Shown piece after piece: positions 50,823 to 59,158 of a DNA stretch of 64,000 nucleotides (positions are counted from its first letter, which is position 1; the number at the start of each line of letters is the position of its first letter). The translations under genes were made by a program, and so were the position numbers. Source of the DNA: Pseudoflavonifractor sp. Marseille-P3106 (GTDB taxonomy: Bacteria; Bacillota; Clostridia; Oscillospirales; Oscillospiraceae); the NCBI GenBank assembly GCA_900169975.1, contig LT827126.1, forward strand, positions 434,001 to 498,000, written 5' to 3'. Below the pieces are notes generated by a model. It worked only from the letters and a program-made list of their open reading frames with translations. It did not search any database and was not told where the DNA came from.

Positions 50823-50869
50823 CCATTTTGGGGAAGACCCTCATCAGGTATGCCGGTCTCCCCACATAT

Positions 50870-50953
50870 GTCCCTGTAGTTTAATGGCAGAACGGTTTGC
50901 CAACGTGCAGCAATGCCGACAGACATATGCCGGTTCGAATCCGGCCGGGGACA
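50870..50953 (+). tRNA. tRNA-Gly-like element B (enlarged middle)
   Basis: 84 nt; GTCCCTG/CGGGGAC acceptor, D-arm TAGTTTAATGGCAGAAC typical of tRNA-Gly, T-arm GCCGG-TTCGAAT-CCGGC. The middle is a stem TTGC/GCAA with a 9-nt loop plus an 11-nt linker instead of a normal anticodon arm. No encoded CCA. Confidence 0.5.
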
Positions 50954-50988
50954 TGCGCGTTCCATCGTTTTAGATGTACGCATTAGCT

Positions 50989-51140
50989 ATGGGTTGGCTG
51001 TGAGCCCACTCTGCGCGCAGGAATGCCGCAGGGACTCCGATAACCATATCGCAGCCTGGACGAACAAAGTAGGGACGGGCCTACCTCCCCCTGTGAGGTG
51101 GCAAAAGATGGCCCGGGTCACGGTAGGTGGGACCGTGTGT
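50989..51140 (+). ncRNA. Conserved structured RNA, copy B
   Basis: Homologous to 49100-49236. Covarying stems: GGCTG/CAGCC, CGGGCC/GGCCCG, and CACGGT/ACCGTG around the invariant loop AGGTGGG. CTGGACGAACAAAGTAGGG is identical in both. It ends just before an initiator-like tRNA-Met. Confidence 0.7.
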
Positions 51141-51144
51141 ATAT

Positions 51145-51219
51145 CGCGGAGTAGAGCAGTGGTAGCTCGCCTGGTTCATACCCAGGAGGCCGCCGGTTCG
51201 AGTCCGGCCTCCGCAACCA
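51145..51219 (+). tRNA. Initiator-like tRNA-Met(CAU), copy 2
   Basis: 75 nt; CGCGGAG/CTCCGCA with C1-A72 mismatch, A73, encoded CCA; D-arm GAGC...GCTC; anticodon loop TTCATAC with stem CCTGG/CCAGG. Confidence 0.85.
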
Positions 51220-51308
51220 GCCCCTTTTGGGGCATTCTCTCCCCCTCATTATATGGCGGCCTGGTCTTTGCACCTGCTTTCAACCTCCCCACCAGGCCGC
51301 CGCTCCTT

Positions 51309-51384
51309 GGGGACATAGCTCAGTTGGCAGAGCGATGGCTTTGCAAGCCATAGGCCGTGGGTTCGAGCCCCACTGTCTCCACCA
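51309..51384 (+). tRNA. tRNA-Ala(UGC)
   Basis: 76 nt; acceptor GGGGACA/TGTCTCC contains the G3-U70 pair that specifies alanine; anticodon loop TTTGCAA (TGC); encoded CCA. Confidence 0.93.
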
Positions 51385-51850
51385 TGGCACCAAAGGTGCC
51401 GCAATTCCGAGCTGACTGGGAGTTTGCTTCACCTAAGCGGAGCCTCTAGCCTCTGACCTCCGTTGCTGCACTCTTCGGACAATGGGGCCTATGGTCAACC
51501 GCCCATGGCACTGGCAGATGACCGGCACGGTTTGGAAGCATCCTTGCGCGGGTCTCTCCCCGCGCCGCAGCCTGATGACTGCACATAAGTCGGGCGAAAT
51601 CAAAGGAGCCGCCGTGGGTGTCGGCAAGTACGAAATTGGCATCTACAGCGTATTCCGTGTGGCGGAATCAGACGCAGCCAAACTGACCGGGGTGCAACGG
51701 AAAGGGCGGTGTCAGTGAAAAACTGGCGTGGGTGGTATGAGCAAGGTAGATGGGCTTGTCCCATTGCGACGTCAGTCGCATTGCTCAAAATCTACTCCAC
51801 GGAATTGCTGTCACTAGGAGGCCATCCGGTTTGCCGGGTGGCCCCCTTTT
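51385..51850 (+). ncRNA. Candidate structured non-coding region after the tRNA array
   Basis: About 465 nt without a gene that has a ribosome site. Stem-loops include GGCACC/GGTGCC, GCGCGGG/CCCGCGC, a CAGATGACCGGCAC... region and a final terminator GGCCATCCGG / CCGGGTGGCC with CCCCTTTT (51821-51850). It ends the tRNA transcript. Comparable in setting to large phage RNAs of the GOLLD/ROOL kind, but I cannot match it. Confidence 0.4.
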
Positions 51851-51856
51851 CAAAAA

Positions 51857-51885
51857 TTGCGTAATATATTGCTATATGGTATAAT
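51857..51885 (+). promoter_or_regulatory. Promoter
   Basis: TTGCGT (51857-51862), 17 bp, TATAAT (51880-51885) with TGG before it. Confidence 0.65.
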
Positions 51886-51904
51886 ATATCAAGAGGTGAT
51901 GACT

Positions 51905-52507
51905 GTGATTGACCTACTCAAAAAGGCAACGGAAAACCAGCGTTTCCGCATTATCGCCTACATTGCTGGGGGCGCAATCGCAGTAATTCTGCTCTGTTTC
52001 CTCATCATTTCCATCATAAACGGAGGGGAGAAGATTACTGACGATATTGTAGTGACTGCGTACTCTGAGGATGAAATTCAAAATACAGAAGAGTCCGGCG
52101 TCTTCTGCAAATCCATTCTCTCCACGAAAATTGACTCTGATGTCACAGGTGGCAAAACAGTCGTGTTGACCTCATCCAGGGAGTATGAGGACTACCTTGA
52201 CCAATATGATGATATTTCAGTCGTGGAGCCAGAACAGGTTCCCATTGTGGATGACTGGTTCTCCGCTGGGTACTACGCAATCATCGTATCTACCGACCAG
52301 TATGAGCTGCCAGTCAATCTGACCGCTTCAGCGAAATATGTTGATGCCGACGGGAATATAAAAATCCTGGTCGGACCGTCGGGCATCAACCCTGAATTCG
52401 TTTATAGCAAAGAACTTGATTCCTGTAAGCAGGCATCCGTGGTCATTTTCCTTGACCAGGAACTTATCACGGACGCTCCAAGTATCACAATCATGTTTAT
52501 ACAGTAA
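51905..52507 (+). CDS. Membrane-anchored hypothetical protein, 200 aa
   Basis: GTG 51905 is preferred (AAGAGGTG about 8 nt upstream) over ATG 51899. One transmembrane helix near 18-41 (IIAYIAGGAIAVILLCFLII), then an extracytoplasmic acidic domain. No family recognised. Confidence 0.65.
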   Translation: MIDLLKKATENQRFRIIAYIAGGAIAVILLCFLIISIINGGEKITDDIVVTAYSEDEIQNTEESGVFCKSILSTKIDSDVTGGKTVVLTSSREYEDYLDQYDDISVVEPEQVPIVDDWFSAGYYAIIVSTDQYELPVNLTASAKYVDADGNIKILVGPSGINPEFVYSKELDSCKQASVVIFLDQELITDAPSITIMFIQ

Positions 52508-52534
52508 GCCACATTGACGAGGGAGGGGATTCTT

Positions 52535-52996
52535 GTGGCAAGAGGTGAGTGTATCTTAGAGCCTGGCCCGAATAGCTGGCTGAATTTATCCACCAGTCTT
52601 CTATCCAAGGAAGGGAAGGCCATCGTGACATCCGACCCAGACATACAGTGCGGCACCATTGCAGCACTGCAGGCACTTGAGCCGACCAATATGGACGAAT
52701 ATCCGTTTTACTTTTCAGACGACGAAAAGGAGAGCGATATTGGGATGGCTACCCTGTCCATGTGTATCCGGGAAAATCCCTATGCAACCATGGCGGAACT
52801 CGTGGCCAGGTATTCTGACGCCAGGAACGTGCCATATGCGCATGTGGCCACGGTACTGAATGAAATCCGCCGGAGCACCGGATTCACCATGTACCTCCGC
52901 AATCGGGGAGACAATACATTCCAGGCAGTTCAGTGGACCCCGGCAAGAGTCCCGTCAAATATGACACTGCTCCCCCCGCCAAAGCGCCGGGCATGA
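52535..52996 (+). CDS. Hypothetical protein, 153 aa
   Basis: GTG 52535 after GGGAGGGGA. The C-terminal half (PYATMAELVARYSDARNVPYAHVATVLNEI ...) looks like a small helix-turn-helix or winged-helix unit; DNA binding is possible. Confidence 0.55.
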   Translation: MARGECILEPGPNSWLNLSTSLLSKEGKAIVTSDPDIQCGTIAALQALEPTNMDEYPFYFSDDEKESDIGMATLSMCIRENPYATMAELVARYSDARNVPYAHVATVLNEIRRSTGFTMYLRNRGDNTFQAVQWTPARVPSNMTLLPPPKRRA

Positions 52997-53012
52997 GATA
53001 GGGGGAGGCACC

Positions 53013-53258
53013 ATGAGGCTACCACTTGCCCTGCTGAAGGGTGCAATACTCGGCCTGGTCTTGATTGGGGCCGTGTATTTCCTGCAGGAATGCTATGGCC
53101 CAATCGCGGATACGCTGACCCATATCCCAGACATTATCTTCCGTGGTTATCAACCTCAAGCGTTGGATGACAGTTTTTCAGCGCTTTTCTTTTCGTGGAT
53201 AGCAACGGAGGGAATCCTTATGATGCTGTTGCCAAAAAGCGGCGGAGGCGAAGAATGA
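53013..53258 (+). CDS. Small two-pass membrane protein, 81 aa
   Basis: ATG with GGGGGAGG upstream. Hydrophobic helices near 7-26 and 58-74. ATGA overlap with the next gene. Function unknown. Confidence 0.65.
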   Translation: MRLPLALLKGAILGLVLIGAVYFLQECYGPIADTLTHIPDIIFRGYQPQALDDSFSALFFSWIATEGILMMLLPKSGGGEE

Positions 53259-53536
53259 GGTCGGATTCTAGGATGTCATATAAACAAGTCATATCAGGAA
53301 AAACCTCCACATATCATATGGACGGAGGTGAGCCAGTGATAGTCAAACAACCTATAGACCAATCAGAACTGGAGGCCGCTGTCCTACATAATATTTTTGA
53401 TAATATGCTTAAGGCTGGCCTCATTACCGAAGCTCAACATGAAAAAGCCTGCCGCATGATTGATGGTGCAGATGATTTAACACTGGAAAAGGGAATTGAC
53501 GCTCAGGCAGAGCCTGACCTCAATGCCTTTGATTAA
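53255..53536 (+). CDS. Hypothetical protein next to the recombinase, 93 aa
   Basis: ATG 53255 with GGAGGCG upstream. The C-terminal half (LEAAVLHNIFDNMLKAGLITEAQHEKA) resembles SHOCT-type short helices seen beside large serine recombinases. It may assist or direct recombination; inference from position only. Confidence 0.6.
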   Translation: MRSDSRMSYKQVISGKTSTYHMDGGEPVIVKQPIDQSELEAAVLHNIFDNMLKAGLITEAQHEKACRMIDGADDLTLEKGIDAQAEPDLNAFD

Positions 53537-53538
53537 CC

Positions 53539-53573
53539 CTTTCCTTCTGGGAAAGGGTTCTTTTTTATCAAAT
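53539..53573 (+). terminator. Intrinsic terminator
   Basis: AACCCTTTCC pairs with GGAAAGGGTT, then CTTTTTT. Strong. Confidence 0.8.
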
Positions 53574-53613
53574 TAACGATTATCTCAGAGATGAGTACTC
53601 AACTTTGAAGGCA

Positions 53614-53641
53614 TTGAACAATTTCGCGTTCGTGGTATAAT
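53614..53641 (+). promoter_or_regulatory. Promoter of the recombinase
   Basis: TTGAAC (53614-53619), 16 bp, TATAAT (53636-53641). It looks like sigma-A; I see no clear sporulation-sigma (SigE/SigK) -10. GGGGGAGAGTAT follows as ribosome site region. Confidence 0.5.
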
Positions 53642-53685
53642 TATTACATATGCACACTGTTAGAACAAGGGGGAGAGTATAGCAG

Positions 53686-55620
53686 ATGGCGAAACGAAAA
53701 ACGCCTCCGTTAAGGCGGCCAGGATTTCACAAATATGATATCAGCCAAATTCGAAATGAGGATTTAGACCGATACATGATTCAAACCCTGCTGAAAGATG
53801 GTTGGACCATTTATGACCTACCGTTAAGGGTTGCTTGCTATTCCAGGGTATCCACAGATGAAGAAATGCAGCTTCACTCGCTAAATGCTCAAGTAAAATA
53901 CTTCCGGGAGTATGTAAATAACGCTCCGAATTGGACACTTGTAGGGACATACTTTGATGAAGGTATAACTGGAACATCTACAAAAAAGCGCGAAAGTTTT
54001 AACAGAATGATATTAGATGCGGAAGAAAGGAAGTTTAATCTTATTCTGACAAAGGAGGTGTCCCGATTTGCCAGAAATTTATTGGACAGTATTGCTTATA
54101 CAAGGAAACTATTAGAAAAGGGCATCGCGGTCTACTTCCTTTCAGACGGTATTATGACATTCAACGAAGACAGTGAGCTACGACTCGGCATCATGGCCAG
54201 TGTAGCGCAGGAAGAGAGCCGGAAGACCAGTTCCAGAGTCAAATTTGGCTTTCGCCGGAGCATTGAAAATGGTAGTGTTCTTGGCTCAAATCGGATTTAT
54301 GGATACGATAAGGACAACGGACGCTTAGTGATAAATGAAAAAGAAGCCGAGATGGTCCGCAAAGCATTTGACCTCTATGTCAACCATGGACTAGGAATCC
54401 GCCGGGTCGGCGTTGAACTTACAAACCAGGGCTATCGAAATTTTGCCGGAGGCCCAATTACATCAGCCACGGTTAAGAACATTCTTCGGAATCCAAAGTA
54501 TAAGGGCTACTACTGTGGTGGAAAGACGGAAAAGGTTAATTTTCTTTCGAGTGAAATAAAACAAATTCCGCGAGACGAATGGGTCATGTATAAAGACGAA
54601 ACCGGAGAAATCGTCCCTGCACTTGTCGATGAAGAAATATGGGATAAAGCACAAAAAATTCTGGATTCAAAGACGGCACAATACATGAGTTTAAATCCAA
54701 ATGGGACGAAACCACGTGCTTCCTATAAGGGAATGTACCCTTACAGCAGCAAAATCATATGTGAAGAGCATAATACGACTTTCGTGCGCAGGCTGTACAA
54801 GTATACCAAGAAAGACGGAACAAAGGTTGAGAGAGAAATATGGCGTTGTCTGTACCAAGTTCAAAGCGGAAATCACTTCTGCAGTATGCCTAAGCTCTAT
54901 TCCTCAGACCTAGATGAAATTATGACCCAAGTATTGGATTATGTAATCAAAGATAAAGAGGCCATATTAAAAAGGGCCGAGGAAATATACAAAGCCATTC
55001 TCAATGAACCAAGGGCTTTTGAAAAAGAGATTGCAGCTCAAGAGAAAAAAATCAAATCTATTGAAGCAAAAAAAGATAAGCTACTTGATTTGGTAGTCCA
55101 CGGACGGATTTCTGATGCCGAGTTCCAGAAGCGCAATGATTCCCTCAACGTAGAGCTATCAGAAGCCATGGATGAAAAGAAACGCCTTGTCGATGAACAG
55201 ACTAAAGCCAACAGTAATTCAATGCCGACCCCCGAACGAATTCGGGAAGACATCGAATATATTGTCCAATTTAAAGAGGGCTTCAGTCCTGGATTGGTAG
55301 ATAAGGTGCTTGACCATATCGTCATCCAGAAGGGAAGCACGAATGAAAAGATAAACCTCTTGATTTACCTGCATGGGAATCCAAACCCATACAAAGGTCA
55401 AATCGGCGGGAATACGGGCGGAGACGGAACCGCTCAAAATCCCGGAAATGGTTGCGGCTCAGGGGATATCGTATTTTCTGCTAAATGCTATCAACCAGAG
55501 GCATCGTGGTCACCACCGACGGGACCATCACCGACATTCCCCGGGAGGACTATCTGGAGGCTGAGGCGCGGGTCATCACCGAGCTCAAGGCCCTGGGAAA
55601 GCCGTTCCTGGTCCTGCTGA
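53686..55620 (+). CDS. Large serine recombinase (integrase/excisionase of the element), 644 aa
   Basis: Catalytic N-terminal domain with CYSRVSTDEE (nucleophile Ser56, Arg54), then EVSRFARN and the SRVKFGFRRSIENG helix, a recombinase domain (GPITSATVKNILRNPKYKG), a zinc ribbon (IICEEHN ... HFC) and a coiled coil (EKEIAAQEKKIKSIEAKKDK). Large serine recombinases join attP and attB through short cores. It reads AT-richer than its neighbours. The element-encoded part ends about codon 602; the last 40 codons are host spoIVA DNA read in another frame. Confidence 0.92.
   Translation: MAKRKTPPLRRPGFHKYDISQIRNEDLDRYMIQTLLKDGWTIYDLPLRVACYSRVSTDEEMQLHSLNAQVKYFREYVNNAPNWTLVGTYFDEGITGTSTKKRESFNRMILDAEERKFNLILTKEVSRFARNLLDSIAYTRKLLEKGIAVYFLSDGIMTFNEDSELRLGIMASVAQEESRKTSSRVKFGFRRSIENGSVLGSNRIYGYDKDNGRLVINEKEAEMVRKAFDLYVNHGLGIRRVGVELTNQGYRNFAGGPITSATVKNILRNPKYKGYYCGGKTEKVNFLSSEIKQIPRDEWVMYKDETGEIVPALVDEEIWDKAQKILDSKTAQYMSLNPNGTKPRASYKGMYPYSSKIICEEHNTTFVRRLYKYTKKDGTKVEREIWRCLYQVQSGNHFCSMPKLYSSDLDEIMTQVLDYVIKDKEAILKRAEEIYKAILNEPRAFEKEIAAQEKKIKSIEAKKDKLLDLVVHGRISDAEFQKRNDSLNVELSEAMDEKKRLVDEQTKANSNSMPTPERIREDIEYIVQFKEGFSPGLVDKVLDHIVIQKGSTNEKINLLIYLHGNPNPYKGQIGGNTGGDGTAQNPGNGCGSGDIVFSAKCYQPEASWSPPTGPSPTFPGRTIWRLRRGSSPSSRPWESRSWSC
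55490..55515 (+). other. Element-chromosome junction (attachment site) inside spoIVA
   Basis: Left of about 55,495 the sequence is element DNA. From GGCATCGTGGTCACCACC on, the spoIVA frame (GIVVTTDGTITDI) is continuous and GC-rich. The exact crossover cannot be fixed without the other end or an uninterrupted relative. Confidence 0.7.
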
Positions 55621-56537
55621 ACTCCGCCTATCCCCAGTCCGACCGGGCCAAAGCCATCCAGGCCGACATCATGGACCGCTATGACGTCACCTGCATGCGC
55701 TGTAACTGCCTGGAGCTGGACGAGGACGACGTCACCTCCATCATCAAGGGAGTGCTCTACGAGTTCCCCGTCAAAGAGCTGGATCTCTTCCTGCCCCCCT
55801 GGGTGGACGCGCTGCCCTACGACCACCCCATCAAAAACGAACTCTATGCCGCCATCCGGCAGGGCGCGGCCGGGATGCGCCGCATCCGGGACGTGGAGGG
55901 AGCCATGGCCGCCATCGGCGGCTGCGAGAGCGTCAGCAGCGCCCGGGTGACCTCCATCAACCTGGGCGCGGGTCTGGCCGCCGCCGCTCTGGAGCTGCCC
56001 CGCAGTCTCTTCTACGACACCATTTCCGCCCAGTCCGGCTTCACCATCTCGGACGACGGAGACCTGATGAGCCTGCTCACCGAGCTGGCGGGGGTGAAAA
56101 AGGAGTACGACAAGGTCTCCGACGCCCTTCAGCAGGTCCGGGAGACGGGCTACGGCATCGTGGCTCCCGGAGCGGAGGAGATGAAGCTGGAGGAGCCGGA
56201 GATCGTCAAGCAGGGGGGGCGCTACGGAGTCCGGCTGAAGGCATCCGCCCCCAGCATCCACATGATCCGGGCCGACATCGAGACCGAGGTCTCGCCCATC
56301 GTGGGCAGCGAAAAGCAGTCGGAGGAGATGGTGGGCTTCCTGCTCCAAGAGTTTGAGGGGGACACCGCCAAAATCTGGGACTCCAACATCTTCGGCAAGT
56401 CCTTCCATGAGCTGGTGGGGGAGGACCTGAACGCCAAACTCAAGCGCATGCCCGACGACGCCCGGGATAAGTTCCGGGAGACTCTCCAGAGGGTCATCAA
56501 CGAGGGATCGGGCGGCCTCATCTGCATCATACTGTGA
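55497..56537 (+). pseudogene. spoIVA: SpoIVA, 3' two thirds (split by the element)
   Basis: The frame GIVVTTDGTITDIPREDYLEAEARV ... EGSGGLICIIL matches SpoIVA from about residue 145 to the end (B. subtilis SpoIVA has 492 aa and ends GGLIAIIL). SpoIVA is the ATPase that polymerises on the forespore to base the coat. The missing 5' part carries the Walker A loop. The fragment's only in-frame ATG (55485) lacks a ribosome site, so it is silent unless the element excises and rejoins the gene. Confidence 0.9.
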
Positions 56538-56539
56538 GA

Positions 56540-56576
56540 AAAAGCGCCCCGCTGCGAACGGCGGGGCGCTTTCCAA
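56540..56576 (+). terminator. Terminator after spoIVA
   Basis: AAGCGCCCCGC pairs with GCGGGGCGCTT, then TCC. Strong stem. Confidence 0.75.
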
Positions 56577-56665
56577 GCTGTTTGGCCCCGGGGAGGTGAA
56601 ACGGGAGGGGCAGAGATGGATACCTGTTTGGGAGAGTCATGAGCTTTTAGAAAGGGGAGTCATCC

Positions 56666-57997
56666 ATGTCCGACGAAAGGCTGCCCGCAGAGGAGCAGCG
56701 AGAGCAATTCTCCAACCGATGGGGGTTCATTCTGGCCTGTATCGGTTCGGCGGTGGGAATGGCCAATGTGTGGGCCTTCCCCTACCGGACCGCCAAATAC
56801 GGCGGAGCGGCCTTCCTCATCGCCTATTTCATCTGTGCCGGCGTACTGGGCTTTACCGGCGTAGCGGGGGAGATCGCCTTTGGCCGCTGGGGCCAGGCAG
56901 GACCTCTGGGCACCTTCCACAAGGCCCTCACCCTCCGGGAGAAAAAGGGCAAAAACATAGGAATTTTGCCGGTCATCGGCTCCATGGCGGTGGGCATCGG
57001 CTATGCCGTCATCATCGGCTGGGTCCTGCGTTACATGTGGGGAGCCATCGGTGGCGGCATGATGACCGCCTAGTCCACGGGCGAATACTTCGGACAGATC
57101 GTGGGCAGCTTCGGCAGTGTGGGGTGGCACATGCTGGGCCTTGTCATCACGCTGGTGGTCATGGTGGCCGGTGTAACGGCGGGCATTGAAAAAATCAACA
57201 AGGTTATGATGCCGCTCTTCTTCATCCTCTTCTTCCTCATGGCCATCCGGGTGGCTTTCATTCCCGGAGCCATCGAGGGCTACCGCTACCTCTTCGTTCC
57301 CCGGTGGGAATATCTTCTGAATCCACAGACCTGGATCTACGCCCTGGGGCAGTGCTTCTTCTCCCTGTCTCTGGCCGGGTCGGGCACCGTGGTCTACGGC
57401 TCCTACCTGTCCAAGGACGAGAACGTCATCAACTGCGCCAAGAACATCGCGGTGTTCGACACAACGGCGGCCATCCTGGCCTCTCTGGTGGTCATCCCGG
57501 CGGTCTTTGCCTTCGGCTTTGACCCGGCCTCCGGCCCTCCGCTTCTTTTCATCACCATGCCCGCCATCTTCCAGTCCATGCCGGGCGGACGGCTCTTCGC
57601 CATTGTATTTTTCATCGCCATCCTCTTTGCCGGCCTGACCTCCATCGTCAACCTCTTTGAAACGCCGGTGGAAGCCCTCCAGCAGCGGCTGAAGTTCTCC
57701 CGGAAAAAAGCCAGCATCACCATCGTCCTCCTGGCCGCGGTGGTGGGCGTCTTTATTGAAAACGGCGACATCGTGGGCAAGTGGATGGATGCGGTGTCCA
57801 TCTACATCATCCCGGTGGGCGCGCTCATTTCGGCGGTCATCTTCTTCTGGGTCATGGGGGACGGCTTTGCCCGCTCCCAGGTCCATCTGGGCCGTCAGAG
57901 ACCCCTGGGCAAGTGGCTGGAGCCCATGGGAAAATATGTGTTCTGCCTCATCACGGCGGCAGTCATCCTTCTGGGCATTTTCTGCGGCGGTATCTGA
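56666..57997 (+). pseudogene. Sodium:neurotransmitter symporter family transporter with in-frame TAG
   Basis: ATG with AAAGGGGAGTC upstream. NRWGFILACIGSAVGMANVWAFPY is the TM1 signature of the NSS/SNF family (LeuT-like sodium-coupled amino-acid uptake). The frame stays the same throughout, but codon 136 is TAG (57071-57073), after TM3; the following ~308 codons still encode TM4 onward with good hydrophobic pattern. Either a recent nonsense mutation or a sequencing error; no frameshift. Confidence 0.75.
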
Positions 57998-58002
57998 ATC
58001 AA

Positions 58003-58047
58003 AAAAACGGGCCCGGAGACGGTTTTCGTCTCCGGACCCGCATTTTG
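58003..58047. terminator. Bidirectional terminator
   Basis: GGGTCCGGAGAC-type stem (CGGGCCCGGAGACG / CGTCTCCGGACCCG) flanked by A-run on one side and T-run on the other; serves the transporter and the minus-strand EamA gene. Confidence 0.75.
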
Positions 58048-58941
58048 TCATTCCTGTCCCAGAATGACGATGCCCACCGCCGCCACGGCGATGACCAGGT
58101 ACTGGGATTTGGTCAGCTTTTCTTTGAGAATGAGGCGGCTCCACAGCAGGGAGGCCACGCAGTAGGAGGAGATCATGGGGGCGGCCACGATGGGGTTGGC
58201 CCCGATGGCAAAGACGTAGGCGAACTGGCCCGCCGTCTCGCACAGAGCCGCCACGACCTTGGGCTTCTCCCGGGAGATCTTGAGGGGCTGCTTCTTGACG
58301 AGGACCACGTAGATAAAGGCGAACACGGCCATCAGCAGGAAGGTCAGCTCGTAGGCGATGTTGGCCTGCTCCTCGGCAATGACGGTGTCCAGCAGCAGGG
58401 CGTCGGCAAAGGTGCCCAGGCCGTCGATGAGGCAGTAGAGCAGCGGGAAGGCGATGGCGATGATGCTCCGGCTGTGCTTGACGTCTGGGGTCAGGCCCTC
58501 GGAGGCGCGGAGGGCGTCGTCCTTCCGTTTTTCGATGACCGACAGGGCGAACACGCCGGCGCAGACCAGCACCACGCCGAACAGCTGTAGTCCGGACATG
58601 GTCTCGCCCAGGAAGAAGAAGCACAGCAGGGCGGCCACCGCGCCGGAGGAGTTGCACACCGGGGAGGACACCGACAGCTCAATGTAGCGCAGGCCCACAT
58701 AGCCCAGGATCATGGACAGAATGTAAAGGGCTGAGGCGGGGAGGTAGGTGATGATGTCGGCGGGGGAGAAGGGGGTGCCGGTGGCGATGAGGAAAAGGGC
58801 ATGGATGCCCATGACCGTGCCCACCGCCATGACCATCTTCCAATGGCTGTATTTGTCGTCGGGCCTGGAGCCCATCTTGGAGAAGAGATCGGAGCCGCTC
58901 CAGAAGAGGATGGCAATGAGCGAGAGAAGAAACCAGTTCAC
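58048..58941 (-). CDS. EamA/DMT-family transporter, 297 aa
   Basis: Ten predicted membrane helices in two EamA halves, with ILFWSGSDLFSKMG at the start and SSPVCNSSGAVAALLCFFFLGE and SSYCVASLLWSRLILKEKLTKSQ at the ends of the halves, the usual EamA motif. Drug/metabolite exporter superfamily; substrate unknown. The upstream 200 bp (58942-59158) hold no gene. Confidence 0.85.
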   Translation of the reverse strand: MNWFLLSLIAILFWSGSDLFSKMGSRPDDKYSHWKMVMAVGTVMGIHALFLIATGTPFSPADIITYLPASALYILSMILGYVGLRYIELSVSSPVCNSSGAVAALLCFFFLGETMSGLQLFGVVLVCAGVFALSVIEKRKDDALRASEGLTPDVKHSRSIIAIAFPLLYCLIDGLGTFADALLLDTVIAEEQANIAYELTFLLMAVFAFIYVVLVKKQPLKISREKPKVVAALCETAGQFAYVFAIGANPIVAAPMISSYCVASLLWSRLILKEKLTKSQYLVIAVAAVGIVILGQE

Positions 58942-59158
58942 AGGGAAAACGTCCTTTCAAATCAACTTTATTTATTGGTTCAAAAAGGACGGGGCCGGAG
59001 GCGGCCTGCGGGGGAACCGGGTGTTGTGCCAGCATTGAACACGTTTGGCAGGTCTTACTATCACAAGGCAGGCGCCTCCTTTCATCGGCCGAAAGACCGG
59101 TAACGATTTATTATATCAAAGGATGGCGTCTCTGGCAATTCTATTTTGACAAATTTCG

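Noticed and set aside
51482-51718. 78-codon frame after tRNA-Ala
   Set aside because: No ribosome site, composition unlike the element's proteins, and it lies in a hairpin-rich region.
1-53600. Calling the element a prophage
   Set aside because: No capsid, portal, terminase, tail or lysis genes are visible in the window; they may lie to the left, so the class is left open.
55485-56537. Reading the spoIVA remnant as a complete small GTPase-like gene from ATG 55485
   Set aside because: No ribosome site, the first residues come from element DNA, and the alignment shows it lacks the P-loop third of SpoIVA.
56660-58657. A 665-codon minus-strand frame across the transporter region
   Set aside because: Typical GC-rich shadow frame; the real genes on either strand are clear families.
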